Below are positions 17,595 to 25,978 of a stretch of 51,318 bases of DNA, piece by piece. The stretch lies in contig CAYMFM010000021.1 of assembly GCA_964389685.1 (NCBI GenBank), positions 1 through 51,318 on the forward strand, read 5' to 3'. The notes under the pieces were generated by a model. That model saw only the letters and a program-made list of their open reading frames with translations, had not been told where the DNA came from and did not search any database. The position numbers were made by a program, and so were the translations under genes. How positions within the stretch are numbered: the first letter of the stretch is position 1; every line of letters begins with the position of its first letter. This DNA comes from G020353115 sp964389685 (lineage in GTDB: Bacteria > Bacteroidota > Bacteroidia > Bacteroidales > VadinHA17).

Positions 17595-18764
17595 ATGGAG
17601 ATTTCGACCAGAACACAAATAGAAGAAGCAAAGCAAGCTGCGACCGATGTATTGCTGCATAATATGCATGGGCCGTTTCATGGTTTGCCAAGAACTGCAG
17701 GCTGGGGATATCCTGAACCCTATACCCGTGACCTCATGATTGCTTCCCTGGGAATTGCAGTTACAGGCAACAGGGAGTTCCTGAAGAGCCTCAGACGGGT
17801 GCTGGAAACACTCGCAAAAAACCAGTCGGAACACGGGCACATCCCTTCCCTGGTTCACGACAAGCAAGACAGGGGAGCAAGTGATACAACACCCCTCTTT
17901 TTGCTTGCCACGGGTATTTACAGGAAAATTACCGGTGAGGAGGATTTCCTGGAAGAGGCAGTCCGCAAATCCCTGACCTGGATGAAATACCAGAGTCCCG
18001 CCGACCGCGTCCTTGTTGCCCAGCAACCTACTACCGACTGGCGTGATGAACAATGGGTACTGGGATTTGGCCTGTATGTAAATACAATTGTATACAGTTA
18101 CCTTCGCCTGCTGGGATTCAATGAACGGGCTGAGAAACTGCACCGGTCAATGGATTATTTTACCATCTCAAGCAGGATCAAACCCCAGCATGTTCCGGAG
18201 GGACTGATGATCCGTCATAAACCCTATTTTGCTCTCTGGTCCTATAAGATATTTAGCAGTGAACGGCTCGATCTGCTCGGCAACAGTCTTGCCATACTGT
18301 CAGGTCTTGCCTCACAATCCAGGGCTGAGGAGATCATTCACTGGATTGAGGTCCATTGCGATGAAATGAAAAAAATTGGTGACCTGGCTCCTGACCTTCC
18401 ACCAAACCTTTTCCCCTACATCCGCCCCGGGGATGATGACTGGCGTCCACGGTATGAAGAATATAACCTGCCCGGTGAATACCACAACGGGGGTATCTGG
18501 CCATTTATCTGTGGTTTTTATGTGGCAGCACTGGTGGCAGCAGGCCGGTTCATGCTTGCTGAAAAGAAATTGATTGCCCTGACAAACCTGGTGAAAGCAA
18601 CCGTGGATGAAAAGCTTGAATATGGTTTTAATGAATGGATCAGAGCCCATGATGGAATACCCTGCGGACAGGATTGGCAAACCTGGTCGGCAGCAATGTA
18701 CCTTTACGCTGCCAAATGCGTGGAAGAAAAGAAAACCCCGTATTTTGAGGAGATGCGTGAGTAA
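17595..18764 (+). CDS. GH100-like (neutral invertase type) alpha/alpha-barrel glycosidase
   Basis: A 389-residue cytosolic protein resembling the (alpha/alpha)6 barrel of GH100 and related amylo-1,6-glucosidase-type enzymes. Visible motifs are GWGYPEPYTRDLMIA near residue 36, QPTTDWRDEQWVLGFGLYVNT near 143 with candidate acidic residues, PGEYHNGGIWPF near 295 (close to the YHNGGSWP of GH100) and GIPCGQDWQTWSAAMYLYAA near the end. GH100 enzymes hydrolyse sucrose, but bacterial relatives are diverse. Linked to a GT4 and a PIG-L gene, it could turn over the glycoside they make. Function is unproven. Confidence 0.7.
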   Translation: MEISTRTQIEEAKQAATDVLLHNMHGPFHGLPRTAGWGYPEPYTRDLMIASLGIAVTGNREFLKSLRRVLETLAKNQSEHGHIPSLVHDKQDRGASDTTPLFLLATGIYRKITGEEDFLEEAVRKSLTWMKYQSPADRVLVAQQPTTDWRDEQWVLGFGLYVNTIVYSYLRLLGFNERAEKLHRSMDYFTISSRIKPQHVPEGLMIRHKPYFALWSYKIFSSERLDLLGNSLAILSGLASQSRAEEIIHWIEVHCDEMKKIGDLAPDLPPNLFPYIRPGDDDWRPRYEEYNLPGEYHNGGIWPFICGFYVAALVAAGRFMLAEKKLIALTNLVKATVDEKLEYGFNEWIRAHDGIPCGQDWQTWSAAMYLYAAKCVEEKKTPYFEEMRE

Positions 18765-18853
18765 ACCACCCTGATCATTCCACACACCGACCCCAACTGC
18801 TTTTTAGTAGCAGGCTACTACCCGTCATGTGCTCGATATAAAAGAAACTAAAA

Positions 18854-20839
18854 TTATCTGATGATAAGCTTCTTTGTAATCCGGTGGTCTGATCCGTTCA
18901 GGTTTATTATATAAATTCCGGGAAGCAGGTTCAGATCAAATGTCACACCGACGCCGTTAAAATCATACGGACTGATATAAACCCTCTTACCGCAAAGGTC
19001 ACTGATCTCTATTTCACTGATATCAGGGGGAATATTTGAAATGGAAACCATTCCCGATGAAGGATTCGGGTATATTCCGATGGTTGGCTCGTAGTAATCC
19101 TCATCAACGGATGTTACTTCATTATTAATAACCAGTTCCCTGGTTCCGGATTCGATCAGAACATAGGTTACAGACAGCGGAGGGGCTATTATCTTTACCT
19201 CGTCTGTGATTGGAAATGCATCAGCTATTATGCTTTTATAATCTTCCGGTCCCCCTGCCACCAGTTCATTACTTAAACCATTGACATAGACTTTTCTTGA
19301 AAAATCTTCACCCGGGGTACCTGTCAGGATATAGGTATAGAACCGGTCGCCGAACCCAAAGTCAGCGATGTTCAGCCTCACAACCTTTTGTATCCTGGCG
19401 GTGTTTACCAGTGTAACTCCCACCTGGCCTGAATGAAAGGCAGTAGGGGTCACCACCATACCGGTGGCACCGATCATGGTAGAATTCAGTAAGATATCTC
19501 CTGTAAATTTCTGCATGTAATAGAGATGATAGAATGCAGGCCTGGGTGCATAGGTATCAATACCCGGTTCACTGCCATAAGAATACATGCCATGGTCATT
19601 GCCATTATCCCACCCGTTTGCCAGGTCCCATCTGAGCGCAGCTCCATAACCTGTTTTCATTGCTTCACCGGTGACAAGCACTGCATGCATGCCATTCACG
19701 TGTGATACAGGCTGCTTTGAACCCACCGCAAATATATTGTATTCGGTCAGGGCTACTGGAAGAACCGGTTTACCAGCTGACACCAATTCATTCCAGACGT
19801 ATGTTATGTAATCGCCTGCATAATGGTAAGAATCCAATATGGTTTCCACACCCGAGTTGGCATTCCATGGTGTAAAGTAGCTATGAACCACGCAGAAATC
19901 GGCTACATCTCCAGCCTGTGCAGCCACATCCCTGTTCCAGGCAGCCCCGGCAGTGGATGATCCTTCTGCCATTACAAGGCCAATCTTGATGTCCGTTCCG
20001 GTTTCCTGGGCAGCGGCTTTCATTGAATCAATAAATACACGGCAGTGCTGTCCATAGAGGGTGGCATTAATATACTGTGGCTGGCCGTCATTATTCAGGG
20101 AGGTTTCGATCCTGTATCCGGCTTCCCAGTTGCCGAACACCTCATTGCCGATTTCCCAGAATTTCGACCTGCCATTATCATACCGCACCCATTCAGCCGC
20201 CATATGTGCCGCATTTGCAACCGGATCATCACCCGTTCCATACCTTGCATAACCATAGTTTACCGTGATCATTCCAGTGGCATTCACCTGGCTAAGAATG
20301 CTGTAAAAGGAATCAACATCCATGGTCCATGTTTCCCAAGGATAGGGCCGGTCGCCGTACCATGGCCAATTCTCTTCTGTTTGACCAGCGAGCGTCAATG
20401 GTACATCAACAGGACGCTGATCCACGTTCCTGTTCCAGAAGAAAACATCAGAGATACTGCCACCTGGTCCACGCAAAACTCCCATATTGCGATCTGCCAT
20501 ATGCTTCATGAGTGTTGCATTGTCAGACATGCAGCCGGTCCAGGTGTTCGCATTGTCTCCGAATAGGTAGGGTGAAATCTTTGTTAACGTGTCATTATAA
20601 TCAATCGTTACTGCAACTGTTACCTGGTCTGCCGGTACAGGTACATCGTCAGATTCAGGAGAAGATATAACTTTGGGCTGCCAGCCGTCAAGAAAAAAAC
20701 CCTGACCTGTCTGGCCGTAAAGCATAGGTGTCAGACTGATTATGAGTATAGTTAATAAAGCAGATCGCAACCTCATATTCAATGATTCAATCATTCTACC
20801 AGTCAGATAACGCATATTTCTCCCATATCTTACCATCAT
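18854..20839 (-). CDS. Clan GH-A glycoside hydrolase with T9SS sorting tail
   Basis: 661 residues from ATG 20839, which overlaps the GH26 stop. Alternative starts at 20794 or 20776 give a tidier signal peptide (MRLRSALLTILIISL, cleavage near MLYGQ). The catalytic TIM-barrel spans about 75-450, with WEIGNE (Glu233, acid/base) and ALTEYN (Glu366, nucleophile), the pattern of clan GH-A. It resembles GH39/GH51-type proteins but no family is assigned. A beta-sandwich (about 455-570) follows, then a type IX secretion tail starting at YPNPSSG (about 588-661). It is the last gene of the susC operon and is probably a surface or secreted enzyme acting on mannan side chains or backbone; the specificity is unknown. 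Confidence 0.78.
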   Translation of the reverse strand: MMVRYGRNMRYLTGRMIESLNMRLRSALLTILIISLTPMLYGQTGQGFFLDGWQPKVISSPESDDVPVPADQVTVAVTIDYNDTLTKISPYLFGDNANTWTGCMSDNATLMKHMADRNMGVLRGPGGSISDVFFWNRNVDQRPVDVPLTLAGQTEENWPWYGDRPYPWETWTMDVDSFYSILSQVNATGMITVNYGYARYGTGDDPVANAAHMAAEWVRYDNGRSKFWEIGNEVFGNWEAGYRIETSLNNDGQPQYINATLYGQHCRVFIDSMKAAAQETGTDIKIGLVMAEGSSTAGAAWNRDVAAQAGDVADFCVVHSYFTPWNANSGVETILDSYHYAGDYITYVWNELVSAGKPVLPVALTEYNIFAVGSKQPVSHVNGMHAVLVTGEAMKTGYGAALRWDLANGWDNGNDHGMYSYGSEPGIDTYAPRPAFYHLYYMQKFTGDILLNSTMIGATGMVVTPTAFHSGQVGVTLVNTARIQKVVRLNIADFGFGDRFYTYILTGTPGEDFSRKVYVNGLSNELVAGGPEDYKSIIADAFPITDEVKIIAPPLSVTYVLIESGTRELVINNEVTSVDEDYYEPTIGIYPNPSSGMVSISNIPPDISEIEISDLCGKRVYISPYDFNGVGVTFDLNLLPGIYIINLNGSDHRITKKLIIR

Positions 20840-22497
20840 CTGATCACTTTATAGGAGTGAGAACTTTTTGAAGTAACAATTTTTACCAGGTAGATGCCCG
20901 TTTTCACTGATGGAAATGGTAGAGAGACCTGCTCTATGTTGTTGAGCCTGGTATAATGCAGTTTACCCGTGATGTCAAAAATAAACAGATCATATTCTGA
21001 TGCCTGACTTTTTGGATGAACGTGCAGGCAGTGATCAGCCCGGTTAAAAAAGACCTGAAAATTATCGGGATCGTAGCTATTGGTTCTTACACTGCTCACA
21101 TAATTTCTTAAGTCGGGCATTTCATCCAGTGTTATCACATAATCGTGGGTCATTACGTTTTGCCAGTGACTTAACGGGTTAATATCCGGGTCACGGACAA
21201 AATCACCCCACCATGTCATGAACCAGGACCAGCCTGCCTGGTCGGCCACCAGCAGGTCAGGATCGGGGACCGGTCCGTTTTCACTCAGTGTGATCAGCTT
21301 TTTACCGTTGAAATCTTCCTTTACTTTATTGAAGGTCAGTATCTGGGAGCTAAAATCGCCATTGCCGGCATAGATATCGACACCCAGGATATCCACATAT
21401 TCATCACCGGGATACCAATCCATATTATCCACTTTCACATCTGTCGTCCATACCCAGATCATGTTCTTCAGTCCATGATAGTTTACCAATCTGTCAAACA
21501 TCAATCTCCAGAGTGTTTTACAGGGCTCAGGTCCCTTGGCGCCCCACCAGAACCATTCACCGGATGCTTCATGAAGGGGCCTGAACAAAAATGGAATCGT
21601 CGAGTCCTGTAATTCTTTGATATAACCGGCAACAATATCGATATCATTGACCATTGCTGAATATTCTGCTGAAGTGGTATCGGAGATTTTCGACACATCA
21701 AAATCGGTATTGCTGGTATAAAATTCATCGGTGTTTCGCGATGGATCGCGCCAGTGCCAGCAGATGGCTACCAATCCGTTGGAATTGTACCAGTTTATGG
21801 CTTCATTCACCAAAATGGTTTTATCAAACCATACCCAGTCCCTGGTATGGTTCATGAAGTCAAGACCGATCAGCGCAGGGTATTTACCGGTCTGGGCATA
21901 GAGCCATTCCGCTTCTTCAATCGCATCAAGGCTCATTGTTCCGGAATGGATGTTATTCCCAAAGTCATCCATCAGGTAGTGAAACAGCCTGTTAGTTTCG
22001 TCCAAGGGGTCAGGAGTCGACAGTTGGTATGGGAGATTGAAAACAATTTCCGGGTCTGTATTGGGTTCAATGCGGAGATAATCCAGCAGGAACCACCCCC
22101 AGTTCTTGATGATACTGACGCTGTTGTTCCCTGCTACCAGCTTCACCTTTCCAAAATAGACCTCTCTGAACGCTGACGAACTTTCAAACGTAACTTCTGC
22201 AACATTCCCATTGATGCTGATGTTATTTATTTTCTCGCCATACGGAGCTGCGTAGCCCAGGTAAATGTCAAAATTCCCATCCTCCTCCAGGGTAAAATTA
22301 AGGGTTGCCTTATCCCCTTCGTTTTCAAACCGGCCAACATATCCGCTACCCGAATAACCCGGCTGGGTGTCCTGAACCGTCACCGTTCCTGTCAGGGTAC
22401 CGTTCTCGGCTTCATATTTTGTACTCTGAGCAATAGCAAGCGCTGAACATAGAAGAAGAGAAAACACGCAAAGCGATAATCGATTAAACCTGTTCAT
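20836..22497 (-). CDS. GH26 beta-mannanase with CBM35-like domain and T9SS tail
   Basis: A 553-residue secreted enzyme. Signal peptide 1-23 (cleavage after AIAQ). Residues 25-145 look like a CBM35/CBM6-type binding module (YEAENGTLTGTV start, WGWFLLDYLRIEP end). The GH26 barrel spans about 160-470, with RPLHEASGEWFWWG carrying acid/base Glu310 and LSENGP carrying nucleophile Glu406. Trp and Tyr residues line the expected cleft. The tail (about 480-553) is a type A T9SS sorting domain ending in YKVIR. GH26 enzymes cut beta-1,4-mannan internally. Its place in the susCD operon beside GH130 and epimerase genes supports this substrate. Confidence 0.92.
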   Translation of the reverse strand: MNRFNRLSLCVFSLLLCSALAIAQSTKYEAENGTLTGTVTVQDTQPGYSGSGYVGRFENEGDKATLNFTLEEDGNFDIYLGYAAPYGEKINNISINGNVAEVTFESSSAFREVYFGKVKLVAGNNSVSIIKNWGWFLLDYLRIEPNTDPEIVFNLPYQLSTPDPLDETNRLFHYLMDDFGNNIHSGTMSLDAIEEAEWLYAQTGKYPALIGLDFMNHTRDWVWFDKTILVNEAINWYNSNGLVAICWHWRDPSRNTDEFYTSNTDFDVSKISDTTSAEYSAMVNDIDIVAGYIKELQDSTIPFLFRPLHEASGEWFWWGAKGPEPCKTLWRLMFDRLVNYHGLKNMIWVWTTDVKVDNMDWYPGDEYVDILGVDIYAGNGDFSSQILTFNKVKEDFNGKKLITLSENGPVPDPDLLVADQAGWSWFMTWWGDFVRDPDINPLSHWQNVMTHDYVITLDEMPDLRNYVSSVRTNSYDPDNFQVFFNRADHCLHVHPKSQASEYDLFIFDITGKLHYTRLNNIEQVSLPFPSVKTGIYLVKIVTSKSSHSYKVIR

Positions 22498-22526
22498 ATA
22501 TGCCGGTCACTAATAACAGTAAAATC

Positions 22527-22572
22527 ACAAAGGGTATCTCAATTTACTCATTAAATCTGAGATACCCTTTGT
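22527..22572 (-). other. Perfect 15-bp stem-loop between SGBP and GH26 genes
   Basis: ACAAAGGGTATCTCA (22527-22541) and its exact complement (22558-22572) flank a 16-nt loop in the 107-base gap of the operon. On the transcribed minus strand it lies between GH26 (upstream) and the lipoprotein stop; on the plus strand it is followed by TTTTT. It may be a processing or stability hairpin, or a terminator for read-through from the other side. Confidence 0.7.
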
Positions 22573-22604
22573 TTTTGCTTAAAGGGTTGACTAATCAATC
22601 ACCA

Positions 22605-24686
22605 TTATTTAGGATCAAAACGCAAATTGTCTATCATGATACCTGTCAGATCATAACTGCCACCATTTATCCAGATACCCCAATCGCCTGTACCATCGAT
22701 AACCATACCGGCAGTCAGGACATCGAATGTCATGGTAATCCAGTTTCCGTTAGTGGAAGTACCGAAAGGTTGCCCCAGACCGGGAGCAGTGTCCCAGCCC
22801 TTAAGACATATGCCTGCATCGACACCCGGAGCAGGAGTTATTATACAGATATCAAATTTAAGCACATAATTTTCCGGATTAGCCAGAGGAGGCCTGCAAT
22901 TGTCATCCCAGTTCTGTGCCCATGTCCACTGCCAACCTGAACCTGTTAATCCAAGCATTGCTGCAGTACCGTCCAGGACTACAGAAGGTGTACCGAATGT
23001 CACAACACCACCCCAGGTGGATTGACTAGCTCCATCGCCATTGAAATCAGTAATCATTATAGTTGCGGGTGTAATCGGATCGGTACTACCAAAGAATAAT
23101 GAAGGTAACAGGCCTTGTTCACCTTCATACGTGATCATGGTTATTTGACCATATCCAACAGCAACATTATCAGGCACATACACTTCAACTTTTGTGTCTG
23201 TTTTTGTACCATAGGCTGTGGCATAGATGCCTCCCGGGAAGACCAGCTCCTTTATCAGGAGCATGCTTGTACCATTAATTGTCAGTATCTGACCCGGAAT
23301 CCCTTTGGATTCACTATAGGATGAAAAGACAGGAAGGTTCGTCAGAACTGTGAAATCAGTCGCTGATTCCACCTGTGTATCATTTTTGGCCACCAGCGTT
23401 ATCTTTCCGGTTTCTGCTCCAACAGGTACGGTAACAGTTATTTGTGATTCAGTCTGCGTTCCAATAGTTCCTGACAGACCACCTGTAAAGACTACATCAA
23501 CAACAAGATCAAGATCCGTTCCGTCGATGGTAATATCTTGATTAGCCTTGGCAGAAGTTGGATTGAACGAAGTAAATACCGGATCAACAAATGTGAGTGG
23601 TGGTCCGACAACCTCCTTTTCAGCTTTGGTGGTAAAGGTCACAACGCCCGTTAAAGCAGCATCGGGAGAAGTCACAGTAATCTCCGTTTCCGTCCCTCCG
23701 CCAACAATGGTACCTTCAAAGCCACCACCGAAAACAACCTTGTCAACCAGGTCAAGATCCGTCCCGGTAACCGTTATGTCATTACCATTTTTAAGTGTGG
23801 TGGGAACAACGCTAACCGTGGGCACGACCATCACCAGTTCTTCAGCTGACTCTATTTCCACTTCAGAAGCAGGCACAAGGGTAACTATTCCATCTTTTGT
23901 GTCATCCGGAACAGTGAGTATAATTTCTGTCCCTGTCTGGCTGGTAAAACTGGTCACATTCCCGGGTCCACCAAGGATAACCGTTTCAACCAGGTCAAGA
24001 TCTGTTCCGGCTATCGTAAGCGCTGTTCCGGCTTTGACCGGATTGGGAGTAATTGAGGTGAAAGCCGGCAGTGTAACCGTCAGATTGCTTGTTGAATACA
24101 CAATGATTGGGTCTTCTTCAGCATTTGATACGGCTATTTTACCTGTTTGTGCTTCTTCCGGCACCACCAGCTTCAACTCGGTACGGCTCTGGCTTGTGAA
24201 TGCCGTATCAGAAACAGGGATGCGGTCGGTAAATATAACTTCTCCGACCATGTTCAGGTAATCACCGGTGATTGTCAGTTCACTCCCCGGTTTAATGGTT
24301 GTTGGAGTGAAACTGGTAATTGAGATCGGTTCTGAATAGCCGATCTCAGTCATGGTAGTGATATCACCTTTCGGGGTTTTCAATACTACAAAACCCGGCA
24401 TCGCTTCCTGCGGAACCGTAATGGTCAGGAGAGCAGAAGTTTTCGTATTGAAGGTCGTCACCGAGATATTATCCGGTATGATCACTTCTGTTACCTTATC
24501 CAGGTTTTTACCGATAAACTGTAATTCAGCTCCCCGTGCAATGGGCATGGGTCCAAAACTGTAAAGAACAACCTTGGTGTCTCCCTCCTCCTCTTCGCAT
24601 GAGGTAAGAAACAGACCTGCACATACTATACACATTGTAGCGAACAGCAGTGCATATTTCCCGTATTTTATAAATTGTGTTTGCAT
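22605..24686 (-). CDS. Surface glycan-binding lipoprotein with six IPT/TIG domains
   Basis: A 693-residue lipoprotein with lipobox LTSC (Cys30) followed by acidic residues (EEEEGD), a surface-export signal in Bacteroidota. Six IPT/TIG beta-sandwiches follow (about 38-540), recognisable by repeated phrases such as PNPVKAGTALTIAGTDLDLV, PTTLKNGNDITVTGTDLDLV and PTSAKANQDITIDGTDLDLV. The C-terminal 150 residues are a different, Trp-rich beta-sandwich (WGGVV, WQWTWAQNWDDN, WGIWINGG) that probably binds glycan. This is the layout of SGBP-B/SusE-F-type proteins, in which IPT domains act as a stalk. It is encoded 27 bases after the smaller SGBP. Confidence 0.85.
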   Translation of the reverse strand: MQTQFIKYGKYALLFATMCIVCAGLFLTSCEEEEGDTKVVLYSFGPMPIARGAELQFIGKNLDKVTEVIIPDNISVTTFNTKTSALLTITVPQEAMPGFVVLKTPKGDITTMTEIGYSEPISITSFTPTTIKPGSELTITGDYLNMVGEVIFTDRIPVSDTAFTSQSRTELKLVVPEEAQTGKIAVSNAEEDPIIVYSTSNLTVTLPAFTSITPNPVKAGTALTIAGTDLDLVETVILGGPGNVTSFTSQTGTEIILTVPDDTKDGIVTLVPASEVEIESAEELVMVVPTVSVVPTTLKNGNDITVTGTDLDLVDKVVFGGGFEGTIVGGGTETEITVTSPDAALTGVVTFTTKAEKEVVGPPLTFVDPVFTSFNPTSAKANQDITIDGTDLDLVVDVVFTGGLSGTIGTQTESQITVTVPVGAETGKITLVAKNDTQVESATDFTVLTNLPVFSSYSESKGIPGQILTINGTSMLLIKELVFPGGIYATAYGTKTDTKVEVYVPDNVAVGYGQITMITYEGEQGLLPSLFFGSTDPITPATIMITDFNGDGASQSTWGGVVTFGTPSVVLDGTAAMLGLTGSGWQWTWAQNWDDNCRPPLANPENYVLKFDICIITPAPGVDAGICLKGWDTAPGLGQPFGTSTNGNWITMTFDVLTAGMVIDGTGDWGIWINGGSYDLTGIMIDNLRFDPK

Positions 24687-24713
24687 AGCTCGATTTTTTA
24701 AGGTTGTAAACGA

Positions 24714-25952
24714 CTATTGCATCGGTACAATGCGTATATTATCAATACATATATGTGGAGAACAATCTGTTCCTTCCACACCTCCGTGCCAAACAAAGAA
24801 AGTGAGGCCTCTGAGCATATCTTCGGTCAAAGGATTTCCACAGTTACCGCCATCTGGTGTGTATTTGAAATCCCTTAACGGGATACTAACTGTCGTCCAA
24901 CCCTCTGTTTTAAACGTTCCGTCTTCTTTCCATGGCATCCAGAGTCCTCTGGGCACATTCGAATCGCCTATATAGCTATTGGTGCCCGTTGTGGAATATG
25001 GGGTAAAAATCATCTGCAATGCTGAGGCTTGCCAGTCAGCCACCACATAACATTCAAACTTGATAGCTGCATTCGAAATATCGTCTGTATAAAGCGGTAC
25101 ATCAGGTCTTCCGTTTGCGATGGGCCACAGGTTAAAACTGAAATGATCCTCATCCCATGTCGCTCCTGCACCACCAGCCATATCTCCCTGGAATCTGACG
25201 TAATTCCCTTTGACCGGTGCTGGATCAGAACTGCCAATGACACCAGAGCGCCAGCCACCAGCAGCAGTCAATACATCAAAATCAAGTACTAAATTTCTGT
25301 CATCACGGAAATAAAAGACGGAACGGGTGGTACCATAAATCGATTTTACAGATATTGGCCCGATACCGGCACCCTGGGGAACAATTACTTCTATCTTGTT
25401 GATGGCAACACTCTGTATGGTGCCCTCGAGGTTACCCGGGAAAAACACCTTGAGTGGAGAACTTGGATCATCAATAAAGAAGTTTCCCTGGATAACCGCC
25501 GTTTCCCCATCATCAACAAATTCGCAGAGCATACCGCTGAGAAACGGAGGTGGCACATCCACACCAAATGGATATTTAAGTGTATCTTTCTTACTGCTGT
25601 TGACCAGGAGCATCATGTTAGTCACAGTCTTCGGTATGACATTGGGAATAGTGACAATAATGGATGAATTGGTGACAAAGCTAACATTTACAAAAGCCTG
25701 CTGGTCGTTAAACCATATTTCATCCACATTATTCAGGTTATTACCAACAATGGCAATGGTACTCCCCATGTACGCATGTGTAACCAGTGAGTCGGCTTTT
25801 TCAGGATCTGTTATGCGAACATAAAGAACCTCTGCTTTACCACCACCTGAATCCTCTTCCTCACAGGCAGTGAAAAACATCCCGGTGAAAAGGGTTACCA
25901 GCAAAAGCTCAATTGCCAATACCTTTCTGTTTATTTTTATATTCCTTTTCAT
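24714..25952 (-). CDS. Surface glycan-binding lipoprotein (SGBP) with IPT domain
   Basis: 412 residues from ATG 25952 (an ATG at 25979 adds nine residues before the signal peptide). Lipobox FTAC is followed by EEEDSGGG. An IPT-like domain (about 40-125) precedes a second beta domain and a C-terminal carbohydrate-binding region (about 215-412). That region holds many aromatic residues, for example WDEDHFSFNLWP, WMPWKEDG and FFVWHGGVEG, and ends in CIDNIRIVPM. The ending matches that of the larger SGBP (MIDNLRFDP), so the two binding domains are probably related. It starts 26 bases past the SusD stop and should sit with SusCD on the cell surface. Confidence 0.82.
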   Translation of the reverse strand: MKRNIKINRKVLAIELLLVTLFTGMFFTACEEEDSGGGKAEVLYVRITDPEKADSLVTHAYMGSTIAIVGNNLNNVDEIWFNDQQAFVNVSFVTNSSIIVTIPNVIPKTVTNMMLLVNSSKKDTLKYPFGVDVPPPFLSGMLCEFVDDGETAVIQGNFFIDDPSSPLKVFFPGNLEGTIQSVAINKIEVIVPQGAGIGPISVKSIYGTTRSVFYFRDDRNLVLDFDVLTAAGGWRSGVIGSSDPAPVKGNYVRFQGDMAGGAGATWDEDHFSFNLWPIANGRPDVPLYTDDISNAAIKFECYVVADWQASALQMIFTPYSTTGTNSYIGDSNVPRGLWMPWKEDGTFKTEGWTTVSIPLRDFKYTPDGGNCGNPLTEDMLRGLTFFVWHGGVEGTDCSPHICIDNIRIVPMQ

Positions 25953-25978
25953 CTTATCTGTTTTTATTGTTTTCAACA

